Of a stretch of 42,844 nt of DNA, positions 30,700-40,135 are shown piece by piece. Position 1 is the first letter of the stretch. Each line of letters starts with the position of its first letter. The notes beneath the pieces were generated by a model. That model did no database searches and was not told the origin of the DNA. It saw only the letters and a program-made list of their open reading frames with translations. A program made the position numbers and the translations under genes. This stretch comes from Podochytrium sp. JEL0797 (taxonomy: Eukaryota > Chytridiomycota > Chytridiomycetes > Chytridiales > Chytriomycetaceae): positions 1 to 42,844 of the forward strand of contig JADGJG010000110.1 in NCBI GenBank assembly GCA_027596195.1, read 5' to 3'.

Positions 30700-31370
30700 C
30701 ATTTCAATCAAGCAGTTTCGATTGCCGTTACGGAAGGAAGTGACGCGAAATCGCCAACTTCATTCCGCACGTGCGATCCTGGCACACGCCGACCGGTGCA
30801 GAAACTTGATTAAGCTTGATTCACTTGCTTGCCTCGATCGCTTGCTTGGTCTACTTGATCCCAACAAGGCCAGGCAAGTGATCGAGGCCAGCAAGTTGTT
30901 CAACCTGAACGCGTGAGTTGATTGGACGGAAATCGCGTATACCGGACCAGCTTGATTCCTTCCACTTTTTAAAGGCAGCCAGTTGCTTTACACACGAAGC
31001 AACGAGGCAGTTCCGGGCGACTGCAGGCCAGTTCGTGGCCAAAACACGAAATCGCAGCACACCCCGAATTCCAACCAAATTTCCCACCAACCGCCTCCAC
31101 CGTGTGGTTTCAACGCGAGAGGATACGCAGAACGGAAAGCTGAATCAGTACCAAAGTATGAATCCATCGGAATTCAAGATCAATTCTTCAACCGTCACGC
31201 AACCGTCACGTCCAGCCTCATCGCGACATGTTCCCAATCAAATCCAAAAAAACGGCATCGGCATTGTCGTAATTGTCGTAATATATTCGCGTCAACGCAG
31301 TACTCGAACCAAAAACACGTCGTTGAATCGAAAATTCGAAAATCCCGAATCCACGTGTTTCGCCTTGTTC
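30700..31370 (+). other. coding-like stretch without a recognised product
   Basis: A plus-strand frame ends at 30914 with LHSARAILAHADRCRNLIKL and LDPNKARQVIEASKLF, helix-like and with gene-like codons. A GTGAGTTG donor at 30913 and an AAAGGCAG acceptor near 30978 would join it in phase to a frame running to about 31530 (containing GFNARGYAERKAESVPKYES). No convincing start is seen, the second part is low in similarity to anything I know, and it overlaps the NDUFB2-like gene on the other strand. It may be a gene remnant. Confidence 0.25.
30824..30895. repeat. imperfect 28-bp inverted repeat (hairpin-capable)
   Basis: Arms at 30824-30851 (CTTGCTTGCCTCGATCGCTT...) and 30868-30895 pair at about 24 of 28 positions around a 16-base loop. 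It lies inside the coding-like frame that ends at 30914, so it may be a chance product of codons for Leu, Ala, Asp and Arg. It has no T-run. Confidence 0.5.
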
Positions 31371-31376
31371 CGATCT

Positions 31377-31671
31377 TTAGTGGTGCATGTTGTCCGTGGC
31401 GTAGTTCGTCCCATACTTCTTGTCGAGCTTCTCCAAGTGAGCCAGCATCTTTGGGTCCTCCCACGAATGGTGTTTCAACTGCGACAAGTGTTAGATTGGT
31501 ACTCCTTCACATCAAGAGACTCACAAAGTGGTGAGGTCCATCCTGCTTCATTCTGTACAGACAAAAGAACCACACTCCCGCCATCATGACCTTGGTTGAG
31601 AATCCGCCGCTGACTTTTGGGGCCACGAAGGGTCCGTGCGGGTTGAAGGGCGCGCCGTGGTGTCCTGCCAT
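31377..31671 (-). CDS. mitochondrial complex I subunit, NDUFB2 (AGGG) type, two exons
   Basis: Exons 31671-31525 and 31478-31377 give 82 residues; donor GTGAGT and acceptor TCGCAG join in phase 0. The protein starts MAGHHGAPFNPHGPFVAPKV, has one membrane helix (TKVMMAGVWFFCLYRMKQDG) and continues HHF.KHHSWEDP with a His-rich end (NMHH). The phrase W.W.LYR.KQDGP followed by H.WE is typical of fungal and plant homologues of NDUFB2, a small accessory subunit in the membrane arm of respiratory complex I. If correct, the organism has complex I. The length and His-rich start fit; a different small inner-membrane protein is the main alternative. Confidence 0.65.
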
Positions 31672-31797
31672 TCTGTGGGCGTTGTTGTTTAGCTTGTGCT
31701 TGTGGTGGGTGGTGTTTGTGGTGGGTGAGAGGGTGAGGAGGACATTCGCTTGCCTGATCTTTTTCGAAAAGCGAAAACATCTCCACCTTCAAAAGGA

Positions 31798-32789
31798 ATG
31801 TCAACACCAATCACTTCCCACCCCGGAGTCATCGGATGCGTCATTTGTGGATATTTCTACGACCTCAAGCGATGTGCGTCATCGCGCCATTGACGCCGCA
31901 CCCAAATTCATCGCGTATGCTATTGGCGCTTTTATCAGTGTTTCGGTCCATATGAACTTGGACGAAATCTATATCCGCATGTCGCGATAATTGTGGAGCG
32001 CGGGAGGCAGGACTCGATACAATATTATCTGACCGCCGCGGCCATGCCTGTACTAGCCAAGTTTGATGCGCTCCTGGGCTTGATAGAGAAGCATGCAGGG
32101 AGCTATGCGGAATCAATTGCCGCGTACCAGTCCGTTTTACACGAATACCGAAAATCTCTCGATCGTTTCGCCGTGGGCGGGGATGTGGTCTTTCAAAGCG
32201 ATAGGTCTCAGTCGCCATGATAAAATCCGTGCATGCCATTCTCGACCACCCTCTGGTGGATCAGTGTTATCATTTGGGGGTCGCGTATTCTCGATTTTCT
32301 GTGGAGCACAGGATTTCCTTCGGTTGGAAAATGCGAATATGCTGCTGGATCGAATCAATTCGTGTCGCGAATCAGGAAGCCTGTCTCCTGCAAACTCTTT
32401 GGATGCATCATGTTCAACCACTTGTCCCACCTTCTTAGTTCCGACCAGGACATTGCGATTCAAGAACACCACCATGCTCTCGAACACCTGTACATCGTCA
32501 TAATCCAAGAATCGAAAGAGAGCAATAATTTCTATGCTTGGCACTTTGCTGCTTTGAACCTGATGGTGTATCTCGGTGCATCCGAGTCGATCAACAAAGA
32601 GCGGACTGTTGAATATGAAAAGTTGATTCTGCGCATGCATCCGTGTTGTCACGCGAAGGAGAATCTGTGTCTGAGGGCACGCTTCGCAAAGGATGTAGCA
32701 AATCGAGCTCAAGAGGCGGGATGGAGATTGAGGATGATGGGTGTGACGTGAAGTTTGAGAAGGAATGGGAGCGGTATCGGTTGGAATGA
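31798..32789 (+). pseudogene. broken MYND zinc-finger family member (copy 3)
   Basis: ATG 31798 opens MSTPITSHPGVIGCVICG, then LKRCA, after which bases are lost and TGA follows, cutting the zinc finger after its first three ligands. Beyond it, pieces of the helical second exon can be read in shifting frames: KFIAYAIGAFISVSV, a region matching LAHIELCAGNHEACMSEC (LGLIEKHAGSYAESIA), IVIIQESKESNNFY, LILRMHPCCHAKENLCLRARFAKD, and the family end WERYRLE before TGA at 32787-32789. Nearly the whole gene length is present but with at least three frame changes. It is the least truncated of the broken copies. Confidence 0.7.
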
Positions 32790-32989
32790 GTTATTTCTCC
32801 TTTATTTAGCAGCAGTGGGTTTTAAAAATATGTTTGCAAGAAAGCCGAGTTGGGAATTGCAAGTCTCGATCCTGTTTCTGTTGGCTTTCTCAAGCGTTTC
32901 TTCATTGTCGCGCATACTCGGAAATTTTCGCAAGGCTCCAGTCCTCCGCCGACGATCAAAGAGAAGTTTCAAATTCAGGGTTGGGGTCG

Positions 32990-33810
32990 CGTTTGGAGCT
33001 AGTAAAATCGGCCAGACCCCCTCGGCGAGAATATTTTTGACCGCGCTAGCGACAAACACGTCTTCACTTTGGCGCTCAAACGCGGGCTTCCTTCGCCATC
33101 TCCCGATGACGCAACCGACGCTCCCTTCGAACCGCCAATCGAACCGCAAAAGAATAACAAGCGGCGCAAGAAGGCCCCGGCAAAGGTCACCAATACCACC
33201 GAACCAGGCGGTCACGTGTGGGGCCTCGTGGGTGCACTGTCTGGCGGTCCCTGGCCACTAAACCAAACAAGAATATTCTGGTCGGGTCGTTGGGTTGCCG
33301 CAGTGTCCATGTGCCGCTGGTTCCTCGGCCGGGAATCTCATAATACAAATAAATATATAATTTATAGCGATATTAAATCTTCTTTGCTAGCACTGCGAAA
33401 TCAGAGGGAAGGAAAGTGGGTCTTTGCCATCAAAAGAATGTCAAAATTCGGAACTGTATGTCCCTATCATTTCTCAAAAAGCGATCCGGAGAACTCAACA
33501 ACCCAATTAACCCCACTTCGTCAACGGCATCAAAATCGACAAAATCTCCTTCTACATTCTCCCGCACAACGCCATCATCTCCATGGGTCCAGTTGGTCTC
33601 CACCAGAAACTCCTGCTCCAAGACCCAAAACTCGCGCGCAACTTTTCCATCACACGAAACCCTGCCATCACGCCGTTTCCATACGAATCGAATCTTGTCG
33701 AGGCAAATCGTTTGTCTTGTTTGAACCCGGTCTCGCTGGAGTCCACTGCAAGCTGTTCAACAAGACGGGGAAATCAAAGTCATCCGTCGTCGTTGAGGAC
33801 AAGAGCTGAC
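32990..33810 (+). other. orphan coding-like remnant(s), product not recognised
   Basis: Two stretches have gene-like codon use but no complete gene model. The first (~33020-33260) reads GENIFDRASDKHVFTLALKR, then an acidic/Pro-rich and a basic NNKRRKKAPAK segment, and follows an in-frame TAA with no ATG. The second (~33490-33810) reads FVNGIKIDKISFYILPHNA, then PKLARNFSITRNPAITPFPY, and after an apparent frame change SFVLFEPGLAGVHCKLFNK to TGA. I recognise neither. They could be exons of one decayed gene. The AT-rich stretch 33330-33400 between them holds nothing visible. Confidence 0.3.
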
Positions 33811-33890
33811 GCGTTTGATTGTTTTCCATATTCCCTCCCGTTTTCTTATAATGAAGTGCCCCAATTTACCTTGGTGTGTGTTGCGGAAAG

Positions 33891-33985
33891 AGATAATAAA
33901 GATCTAAGCCGAGCGGAGAGTCGCGTTTATTGGCTGCAAGACGTTGAGAGACGCTTCCATGTGATAATCTAACCATCCAGAAAGG
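33891..33985 (+). repeat. ~95 bp dispersed repeat, copy 1
   Basis: It matches 37498-37590 in the same orientation at about three quarters identity, with a perfect core GAGAGTCGCGTTTATTGGC. It lies ~100 bp upstream of the KDM8-like start. No terminal repeats or target-site duplication could be made out. Confidence 0.6.
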
Positions 33986-34082
33986 GATTGGCATTACTAG
34001 CGCCATATCCATTGGTATCCATTGGTATTGGTTCGTTTGGAAGCATTGAATATTCATCAGTCCGAAAATTCCAAAAAAAACA

Positions 34083-35399
34083 ATGGATTCCTTCCTCGCC
34101 AAGCTGCGAACCTCCCTCCTCGCCACCACCATCACCCCACTCACACCCCCAGAACTCTCGATCTTCACCGTCTCAAAATCAACCCTCTCACCCACCCCAC
34201 CCACTGCCCTCCTCACCGCCAAAGCCGCCCTCCACCGAACCCAAGACCTCTTCACATCCACCCCATACCACCAAATCAGCCTCGCCCAACGCCAACTACA
34301 CGAATTCACATCACTTGTATACGCTCTGCGCCTCTCCGAATCCGACGAGTGGCTCGCAACCCTCAACATACTCGATCGAACAATTTTAACAAGCGGCGCG
34401 CCGAGTATGACTGCGCAAGTGATGCAATGGATCGAATTGATGCAAGCCCTCTTACCACCACTGGAACCTCCCCCCGCGACGGGATTCACGATCGACTGCG
34501 CGCTCCCGGAAGTCCAAAATGCGATCCAGGAATATGACTCACCTCCGCCTTTGCATGTGTTCGAACGCGATCATTTGTTGGCGGACAAGCCGTGTGTGAT
34601 TCGCGGGGCGTTGGTGGGTGATTGGCCGGCAGTCGAAGCGGGTGGTGAAGCGGAATGGACGGTTGACAGGTTGCGCGAGGTGTTGGGACGGCGGTTGGTT
34701 CCGGTGGAGGTTGGCGCAAAGTATACGGATGATGAAGGGTGGGGACAGAAGATTGTGACTGGGAGGGAGTTTGTGGATCGGTATTTGTTGGGCGTGGGCG
34801 GGGAGGAAGGTGGTTTCGAACGCGACGTTGATTCATCGGAACCTGAGTCGAATGATGCTGAATCCAATCATGGAGGCGATTTAGAATCGACGAGAAAGCT
34901 GGATGGCACTTCCGAATCATCGAAACGCGTCAAATTGGAGCCACACCGCGAAATCGGATACCTCGCTCAACACGATCTGTTTGCACAAGTTCCTTCCCTC
35001 TACAACGAGATTCGCGTACCCGAATACTGCTACCTTTCATACCCTTCCCAAACCCTCCACGACGTCAAAATCTCGGCCTGGTTCGGCCCGGGGAACACCG
35101 TCTCCCCGCTCCACACGGATCCCCACATGAACATTTTCGCACAAGCCATGGGCCGAAAATACCTCCGTCTCCACGCGCCCTGCGAAACACCCAACGTGTA
35201 TCCGCATGAAGGCGGCATGTTGACCAACACGAGTCAAGTGGATATTGAGCATGTGGATCACAACCAGTTTCCGCGGTATCGCGACTCTGTGTTTGAGGAT
35301 GTCGTTTTGGAGCCGGGGGATTTGTTGTTTATGCCAAAGGGGTGGTGGCATTTTGTCAAGTCAGGTGGGCCGAGTTTCAGTGTTTCTTTTTGGTTTTGA
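34083..35399 (+). CDS. KDM8: JmjC-domain oxygenase, KDM8/JMJD5 type
   Basis: 438 residues in one exon. Residues 1-130 are helical, as in JMJD5; the catalytic part starts near 170 (FERDHLLADKPCVIRGALVGDWPA). The phrase GYLAQHDLFAQVPSLYNEI.VPEYC is a hallmark of KDM8. The 2-oxoglutarate/iron centre is complete: His344 and Asp346 in LHTDPHMN and His423 in PKGWWHFV, 79 residues apart as in the human enzyme; MGRKYLRLHAP and the end SFSVSFWF also match. JMJD5 homologues act as arginyl hydroxylases or proteases of histone tails in the nucleus; activity here is inferred. A ~45-residue Ser/Glu/Asp-rich insertion (about residues 245-285) is unusual. The gene converges with the MYND gene, whose stop lies 93 bp after this one. 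An intronless state among intron-rich neighbours is notable. Confidence 0.9.
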   Translation: MDSFLAKLRTSLLATTITPLTPPELSIFTVSKSTLSPTPPTALLTAKAALHRTQDLFTSTPYHQISLAQRQLHEFTSLVYALRLSESDEWLATLNILDRTILTSGAPSMTAQVMQWIELMQALLPPLEPPPATGFTIDCALPEVQNAIQEYDSPPPLHVFERDHLLADKPCVIRGALVGDWPAVEAGGEAEWTVDRLREVLGRRLVPVEVGAKYTDDEGWGQKIVTGREFVDRYLLGVGGEEGGFERDVDSSEPESNDAESNHGGDLESTRKLDGTSESSKRVKLEPHREIGYLAQHDLFAQVPSLYNEIRVPEYCYLSYPSQTLHDVKISAWFGPGNTVSPLHTDPHMNIFAQAMGRKYLRLHAPCETPNVYPHEGGMLTNTSQVDIEHVDHNQFPRYRDSVFEDVVLEPGDLLFMPKGWWHFVKSGGPSFSVSFWF

Positions 35400-35492
35400 T
35401 TCAGACGACTCTCAATTGCCAATAAAAGCAAACGCGCACACCCCCTCCTCATTCTCGATCCCTCCTCCATCGCAGTGCCTCCTCCACATTTT

Positions 35493-36800
35493 TCAGTTTC
35501 CCGAACGATAACGATCCCAAACCTCAGCAAACGACGCCAGACATCCACCAACATCTAGATCTGGTGACGAATAATCAAGGTCTGGAAGACCAGGAACGCA
35601 AACTTGTTTCGCTACATGTGCTATTGTACACAATTGCGCATTTGGGTTTTGGGAGCAAGGATGCATGTGAAGAACCAAACGTGCGCACTCTTTGGATTTG
35701 GCCATATTCCCTTCAAATTCATCCCAATACGTAATCACGTGCATCATTCCGCGACCCCACAAGCCGAAAAGATTCTCGCTTTTGGCTTCCTGTATCGCGA
35801 GCAATAGAACGCTTTTCAGGGTCGAAATCGCCAAAGGAGACCCCTGGCATGCTTCGATTCGGTCTTCCAAAAAACCAGCATATTGTATGCGAAACTGAAT
35901 CAGCTTTGATGGCGAGAGACCAGCATGGGTCGAAGCTGCGAGATAGAATTTGTCCACAAGTTTTGTCTTGTTGAGCACATGTGCTGCGGGCATCATGATA
36001 ACGTAAACTTGGTTGAGGTCTTGGATTAGGGTACTTTGCCGCTTCCCACAAGTGCAGTCGTCTTTGACGTGATCGAGACACCACTGGTATTCCGTGATGG
36101 AGCGCTGGCATTCGGACATGCAAGCCTCGTGATTCCCGGCACACAATTCAATGTGGGCCAACATTCCTGCAAACATTGCAACTGCCACTCCATGCTCCAC
36201 GTCCTTCATCAGCCCAAGTGCACCCAAAAGGTGCGCATACGTCTTGCATCGGCTCTGCAATTTGGTAACGATTCCGCGGCATGCCTCATGAGACTGGTAA
36301 ATGTTGGCATTTACGTAGGAAAACGCATACGCCATCGACGCATCGAGAATGCAGCTCGGGGCCATGGCAAACAGGAGATGATTTGGTTGGCGGATGATCT
36401 GGTCGCACAGCTGTTTGAGGCGGGTTGCCTTCGCGAGCTTAATATCAGGAGAGAGGTTTGGGGCGCGCCAGGTGTTATAATGGCGTTGGGCTGGGTCACG
36501 GGATTAGTAATCGATGAACGCCTGAAAGACACCGCACACACCTTCTTCAATCATCAGACGCAGCTTCTCATCGTCTTCGAGATCTTCTCCCATAGCCAAT
36601 TTCTCTCTGGAATTCTTGAGCTCGGAGCATCTCAGCTTGTGGGTCTTCCAGTCTTGTTTCTGATGCTCGGGAGAACAGTAGAAGACGCAGTGGCAACCCG
36701 CACAGCGCTTGATCCCTGTTGGGAATGCACACACGCGGCACCCTGGGCGGAACTCGGCGCCAATGTCTTTGAGATGGAAAGGAGCGGAGTGGGAGCACAT
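35493..36800 (-). CDS. MYND zinc-finger protein with long helical C-terminus (intact family member)
   Basis: Exons 36800-36542 and 36490-35493 give 418 residues; the intron (donor GGTGTG, acceptor GACCCAG) contains a TTACTAAT branch-like site. The N-terminus carries a MYND finger: CRVC, KRCAGCHCVFYCSPEHQKQDW, HKLRC, with the C-x2-C / C-x2-C / YC..H..C ligands. After LRLMIEEA the second exon encodes ~330 mostly helical residues with scattered Cys (AGNHEACMSECQRSI, KDDCTCGKRQS, LLLAIQEAKSENLFGLWGRG, VLHMHPCSQNPNAQLC) and the family end WDRYRSGN. MYND fingers bind Pro-containing peptides and join regulators; the C-terminal region is TPR-like at best. No SET domain is present. ATG 36800 is chosen because relatives start 15-20 residues before the finger; in-frame ATG 36932 is possible. 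All other copies nearby are broken. Confidence 0.8.
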
Positions 36801-36984
36801 TCGGATGTCAAAAACGTTTGTTTTGATTTTTTTCAATTGGGCGGGAAGAATCCAGGCTATGGTGAATACAAGGAGTTTTTCACGTTGGGACTGATCATTT
36901 ATTTGACTCAATTTGAAGGACTTTGATGGCATTGTGCAGGGCGAATTAAAGTTCGCCACAACTGGAAACAAAAAGTGGCTGTCG

Positions 36985-37140
36985 GATGTGCCTAGTTGAT
37001 TCTGAGAATGCATCCGTGTTGTCAAGAGAAGGGGGACTTGTGTCCGAGGGCGCGCCTTGTGAACCATGTTGTAAACCCAGCGCAAGAGGTTGAGAAGCAG
37101 AATGTGAATGAGGGGTGTGACGCGTCGGACATTGGACGGC
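36985..37140 (+). pseudogene. C-terminal remnant of a MYND family gene (copy 4)
   Basis: One frame reads LILRMHPCCQEKGDLCPRAR, then QNVNEGCDASD, matching the family's last exon end, especially copy 2 (EIPNVNEGCDA). Nothing upstream on this strand belongs to it; it is head-to-head with the intact gene and directly before the 37204 fragment. Confidence 0.7.
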
Positions 37141-37203
37141 GTATAGCGAGCTGGAAGCTAAACCCACAATTGCGCCATCGAAACACGAAAATTGTCAGCC
37201 AAA

Positions 37204-37455
37204 ATGGCAACTCCGATCGATCCCCCTCCTCCAACCCCCCCTATCACCCGATGTGTCATTTGTGGGCATTTGAATGACCTCAAGCGCTGTACGGGATGCC
37301 GCTGTGTGTTCTACTGCTCGCTTGAACATCAGAAGCAGGACTGGAAGACTCACAAGACCAAATGTGAGGAAATCAGAGCATCAAGAGAACAACAGTCTCA
37401 AGATGGAGTAATGGATGATAAAAGGCTTCTCTTGATGCTCAAGGAAGGTGCATAA
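37204..37455 (+). pseudogene. isolated first exon of a MYND family gene (copy 5)
   Basis: ATG 37204 opens MATPIDPPPPTPPITRCVICG, and the finger is complete (LKRCTGCRCVFYCSLEHQ, HKTKC). It continues to LLMLKEG, where the bases AAGGAAGGTGCA keep the family's donor site, but the following TAA and the sequence beyond show no second exon on this strand. It could still make an 83-residue protein with a whole MYND finger if transcribed, so it may be a truncated but expressed gene rather than dead sequence. Confidence 0.6.
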
Positions 37456-37497
37456 ATCATCTTGTTGTCGCTCCCCTTCGCCCTTCGCGCGCGTCGG

Positions 37498-37590
37498 TCA
37501 AAGAGATAAGGAATATCGAAGCCAAATGGAGAGTCGCGTTTATTGGCTGCACAATGTTGCGAGAAGCTTTCATGCTGTAAATAATATAAC
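37498..37590 (+). repeat. ~95 bp dispersed repeat, copy 2
   Basis: Same-orientation partner of 33891-33985, with the perfect core GAGAGTCGCGTTTATTGGC at about 37532. It directly follows the truncated MYND exon at 37204-37455. Confidence 0.6.
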
Positions 37591-37766
37591 AATTAAAAAA
37601 CCTCTCCCCTTTTGGAATCCGTCAAAAAAATAACGCTTTTGATTCTTTGACTCCAAATTATGAAATGTATATTGGTCACAGGGATATCTTGGAACACACG
37701 CGCATTGGGTCCTCCCTCCCTTTCCCCCCGCTCCTCCTCATCCTCCAGTTGCCTCCTCCATTTCTT

Positions 37767-38185
37767 TTAGTTTCCCAAACGATAACGATCCCAGGTATTA
37801 GCAGACGGCACCAAGCAGCATCCAGCAGCATCCACAATAGAACCATCAAGGTCAGCAAGACCAGGCACATACGCCTGTTTCGCTACATGGGCTATTGCAC
37901 ACAATTGCCAATGCGGATTTTGCGAGCAAGGATGCATGTGAACAATCAAGCGTGCACACTCCTTGGCTTTCGCTAAATCGCCTTCCATTTCGCGCCAATA
38001 CTCAAGCAAAATCATCACCCCGCGACCCCAAAAGCCGAAAAGATTTTCACTTCTGGATTCGTTTACGGCGAGCAAGGCAACCTTTTTCAGCGCCAAAAAC
38101 GTTGAAGGAGGAACCCAACGAGCGTCGATTCGGTCCAAAAGAAATCCTGCATATTGCAAGCGAAATAACTGCGAAGTTTAAAAAA
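37767..38185 (-). pseudogene. C-terminal half-exon of a MYND family gene (copy 6)
   Basis: The frame from ~38183 (LFRLQYAGFLLDRIDAR) to the stop at 37767 matches the last ~135 residues of the intact protein without any break: VALLAVNESRSENLFGFWGRG, IVHMHPCSQNPHWQLC, WDRYRLGN. Upstream similarity ends abruptly at ~38185, 30 bp from the 3' end of the Cys-rich gene. No start, finger or first exon is present on this strand, so it is a truncated copy, though its frame is undamaged. Confidence 0.75.
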
Positions 38186-38214
38186 CGCGTTCACCATATT
38201 CCTCTGGGTATTCA

Positions 38215-38750
38215 TCATCCACACGTTCCCTTCGCGTCCGAAACACACGTCCACGGCCTCGCACATTCCTTCCCTTCGACACCGCCACACTCCCCACCTC
38301 TTCCAACGCGACATATCCCCTCAAAACTGAACGCCCCACCCTCCTTCCCATCGAAATCGCATTCCAGCCCAACACCACACAAAACTTGAACGATCCCATG
38401 GCGTCCACACGCTTCTCCGTACTGCGATCCGAGAACGCAGATTCCCACGGGTGAATGGAACGGGCCTTGGCACAAGAGGCCTGGCTGGCATCGCGTGACA
38501 AAGCCGATTAAGCCGCCGCATGATTCGTTGATGCCGGCGAGGATTGGGTTTGTTTGCGGGAAGGCGGGATCGTAGGGGAAAGTGCTTCGAGCTTGGCTTG
38601 TCTGATGATTGTATTTCAGCGGGAGGATGGGCAAGGACTCTCGAGGCTTACTAGTTCCTTGTCGGGAACAGCATGGGATGAAGCGAGGGAAGTAAGCAGA
38701 AGCGGGAACAATAAAGCAGCCGACAGCATGGATTTGTTTTTTCGAGTCAT
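38215..38750 (-). CDS. secreted 12-cysteine protein (copy 1), two exons
   Basis: Exon 1 (38750-38652) encodes a signal peptide (SMLSAALLFPLLLTSLASSHA); donor GTAAGC joins in phase 0 to acceptor ATCATCAG before 38601, and exon 2 runs to TGA at 38215-38217, for 161 residues. The mature protein has 12 Cys matching copy 2 at 39388: INESCGGLIGFVTRC, LLCQGPF, CVLGSQYGEACGRHGI, VLCGVGLECDF, CRVGRGGECGG and the end SDAKGTCG. The Cys-Gly-Gly and C-G-V-G-L-.-C spacing resembles small disulfide modules of colipase/dickkopf or IGFBP type, but I cannot assign a family. Secretion is supported; function unknown. The signal sequence differs from that of the two neighbouring copies. Confidence 0.75.
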
Positions 38751-38856
38751 TTTTGCAACGCCACCTCGGAATCGAAACAAAACAAAACCATGCGAGCAAA
38801 AACTCAATTTACTGATTTGTTTCTGAATATATATGAAAGGATAAACTCGCTTCTTT

Positions 38857-39256
38857 TCATTGTTCCACACAAACGCCCTCATAATTCAAACCGTTCCTTG
38901 TCGCAACATCGCAGCGCAACCCAACACCACAAAAAGTCTGCTTCAGGCCCTGTCGAGAGCACGGTTCTCCAGAATGAGCCCCAACCACGCAATGTCCAAC
39001 AGGTGAACCAAACGGGACTTGGCAGATCAAGGTGGGTTCGCATTGGGTGACGTGACCAATGAGACCGCCGCAGGATTCATCGAGTTTGGCGAGGACGGGA
39101 TTGACTCCGGTGGAGGGGCTGGAATCAAGCTTTCATATTGGTCGATAATCAATACCGGTAAACGCGAGTGGACAGTAAGCGACAACAAGAACCCACCGAG
39201 TATGCCATGTGAATCGAGATGGCAGCAAGAAGGAGCTTAAACCCGACCGATTGCAT
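38857..39256 (-). pseudogene. secreted Cys-rich protein (copy 2), probably broken
   Basis: ATG 39256 opens a signal peptide like that of the 39388 gene (MQSVGFKLLLAAISIHMAYS), then reaches TGA unless an intron of only ~37 bp (GTATTG...TTCCAG, about 39157-39121) is removed. The following frame reads GVNPVLAKLDESCGGLIGHV, CEPTLICQ, FCGVGLRCDV and stops at 38857-38859 after the eighth Cys, so the last four-Cys part is lost. An intron that short is unlike the others here, so I favour a pseudogene; a shortened functional paralogue is possible. Confidence 0.6.
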
Positions 39257-39387
39257 TGTGGTCTTTTTAGATTGGGAAATAGAGAGTTCTTTGCTGGCCC
39301 TTTGTTCATAAAAAGCCAAATCGGTCCAAGAATTTTTTCTGAGGTGCATACTACAGTCAAAAGAAATCGCAAAACGGGTAAACTCGA

Positions 39388-39900
39388 TCAAGAACACCTC
39401 CCCTCCGCATCCGAAATATTTTCCTGCTCTCGACCAATCTCACACGTCCCCCCATTCGCACACTCGAGCCCTCTGAACCCACCACAAACACCCCCCGAGA
39501 ACACCTTGCAAGTCCCACTATACCCGCCATAAATCACCCTTTTCTCCACATCACACTGCAACCCTACTCCACAAAGAACCTGCTTGATCCCGTGTCGATA
39601 ACATGGCTCGCCGTATTGCGGGCCCACGATACAGACACCATAGGGGACGCGGAACGGGCCTTGGCAGATGAGAGTGGGTTCGCATTGAGTGACGTAACCA
39701 ATGACGCCGCCGCAGGATTCGTTGAGTTTGGCGCGGATGGGGTTGACGCCGTTGGGGAAGTTGGTGGGGTTGGGTGGCAAAGCGGATTGGGGTGAAGTGT
39801 GGGTTTCTTCAGGAAGTGGTGTGGTGTGCTTGGAACTCACGGGGTGCACCATATGGGTCGCGATCAAGACGAGAAGAAGGCGGAAGATGGACGATTGCAT
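39388..39900 (-). CDS. secreted 12-cysteine protein (copy 3)
   Basis: A single exon of 170 residues from ATG 39900. MQSSIFRLLLVLIATHMVHPVSS is a good signal peptide; a Pro/Thr-rich spacer (THTSPQSALPPNPTNFPNG) leads to the Cys-rich part: LNESCGGVIGYVTQCEPTLIC, YGVCIVGPQYGEPCYRHGI, VLCGVGLQCDV, YSGTCKVFSGGVCGG, ECANGGTCE and the end SDAEGRCS. Twelve Cys, all shared with the copy at 38215. In-frame ATG 39981 would add an N-terminus without signal character and is rejected. Cell-surface or secreted role is inferred; no enzyme motif is visible. The three copies run head-to-tail on the minus strand. Confidence 0.8.
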   Translation of the reverse strand: MQSSIFRLLLVLIATHMVHPVSSKHTTPLPEETHTSPQSALPPNPTNFPNGVNPIRAKLNESCGGVIGYVTQCEPTLICQGPFRVPYGVCIVGPQYGEPCYRHGIKQVLCGVGLQCDVEKRVIYGGYSGTCKVFSGGVCGGFRGLECANGGTCEIGREQENISDAEGRCS

Positions 39901-40135
39901 TTTTGGCAGGTCTTTTTTTGGGTGGGACGAATTCCCGCCAACAAAATTACAATCGTCAGCTTCAGCGGTTTTCAGTTTCATATAGTTTAAGTTAGGGAGT
40001 GGCTTACACCCAAACTGTATTTAAAAGCCAAATGCGAATCGAGCTGCACATTCAATCACGCTTGTCTCCACATTCTCTGACCCAATCTCAACCGAATCCC
40101 TCCTTAACTCACCCAAAACTCGCTCCTTAGTTCTC

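Noticed and set aside
30824..30895. Hairpin as a transcription terminator or small RNA gene
   Set aside because: No T-run, imperfect arms and overlap with a coding-like frame; kept only as an inverted repeat.
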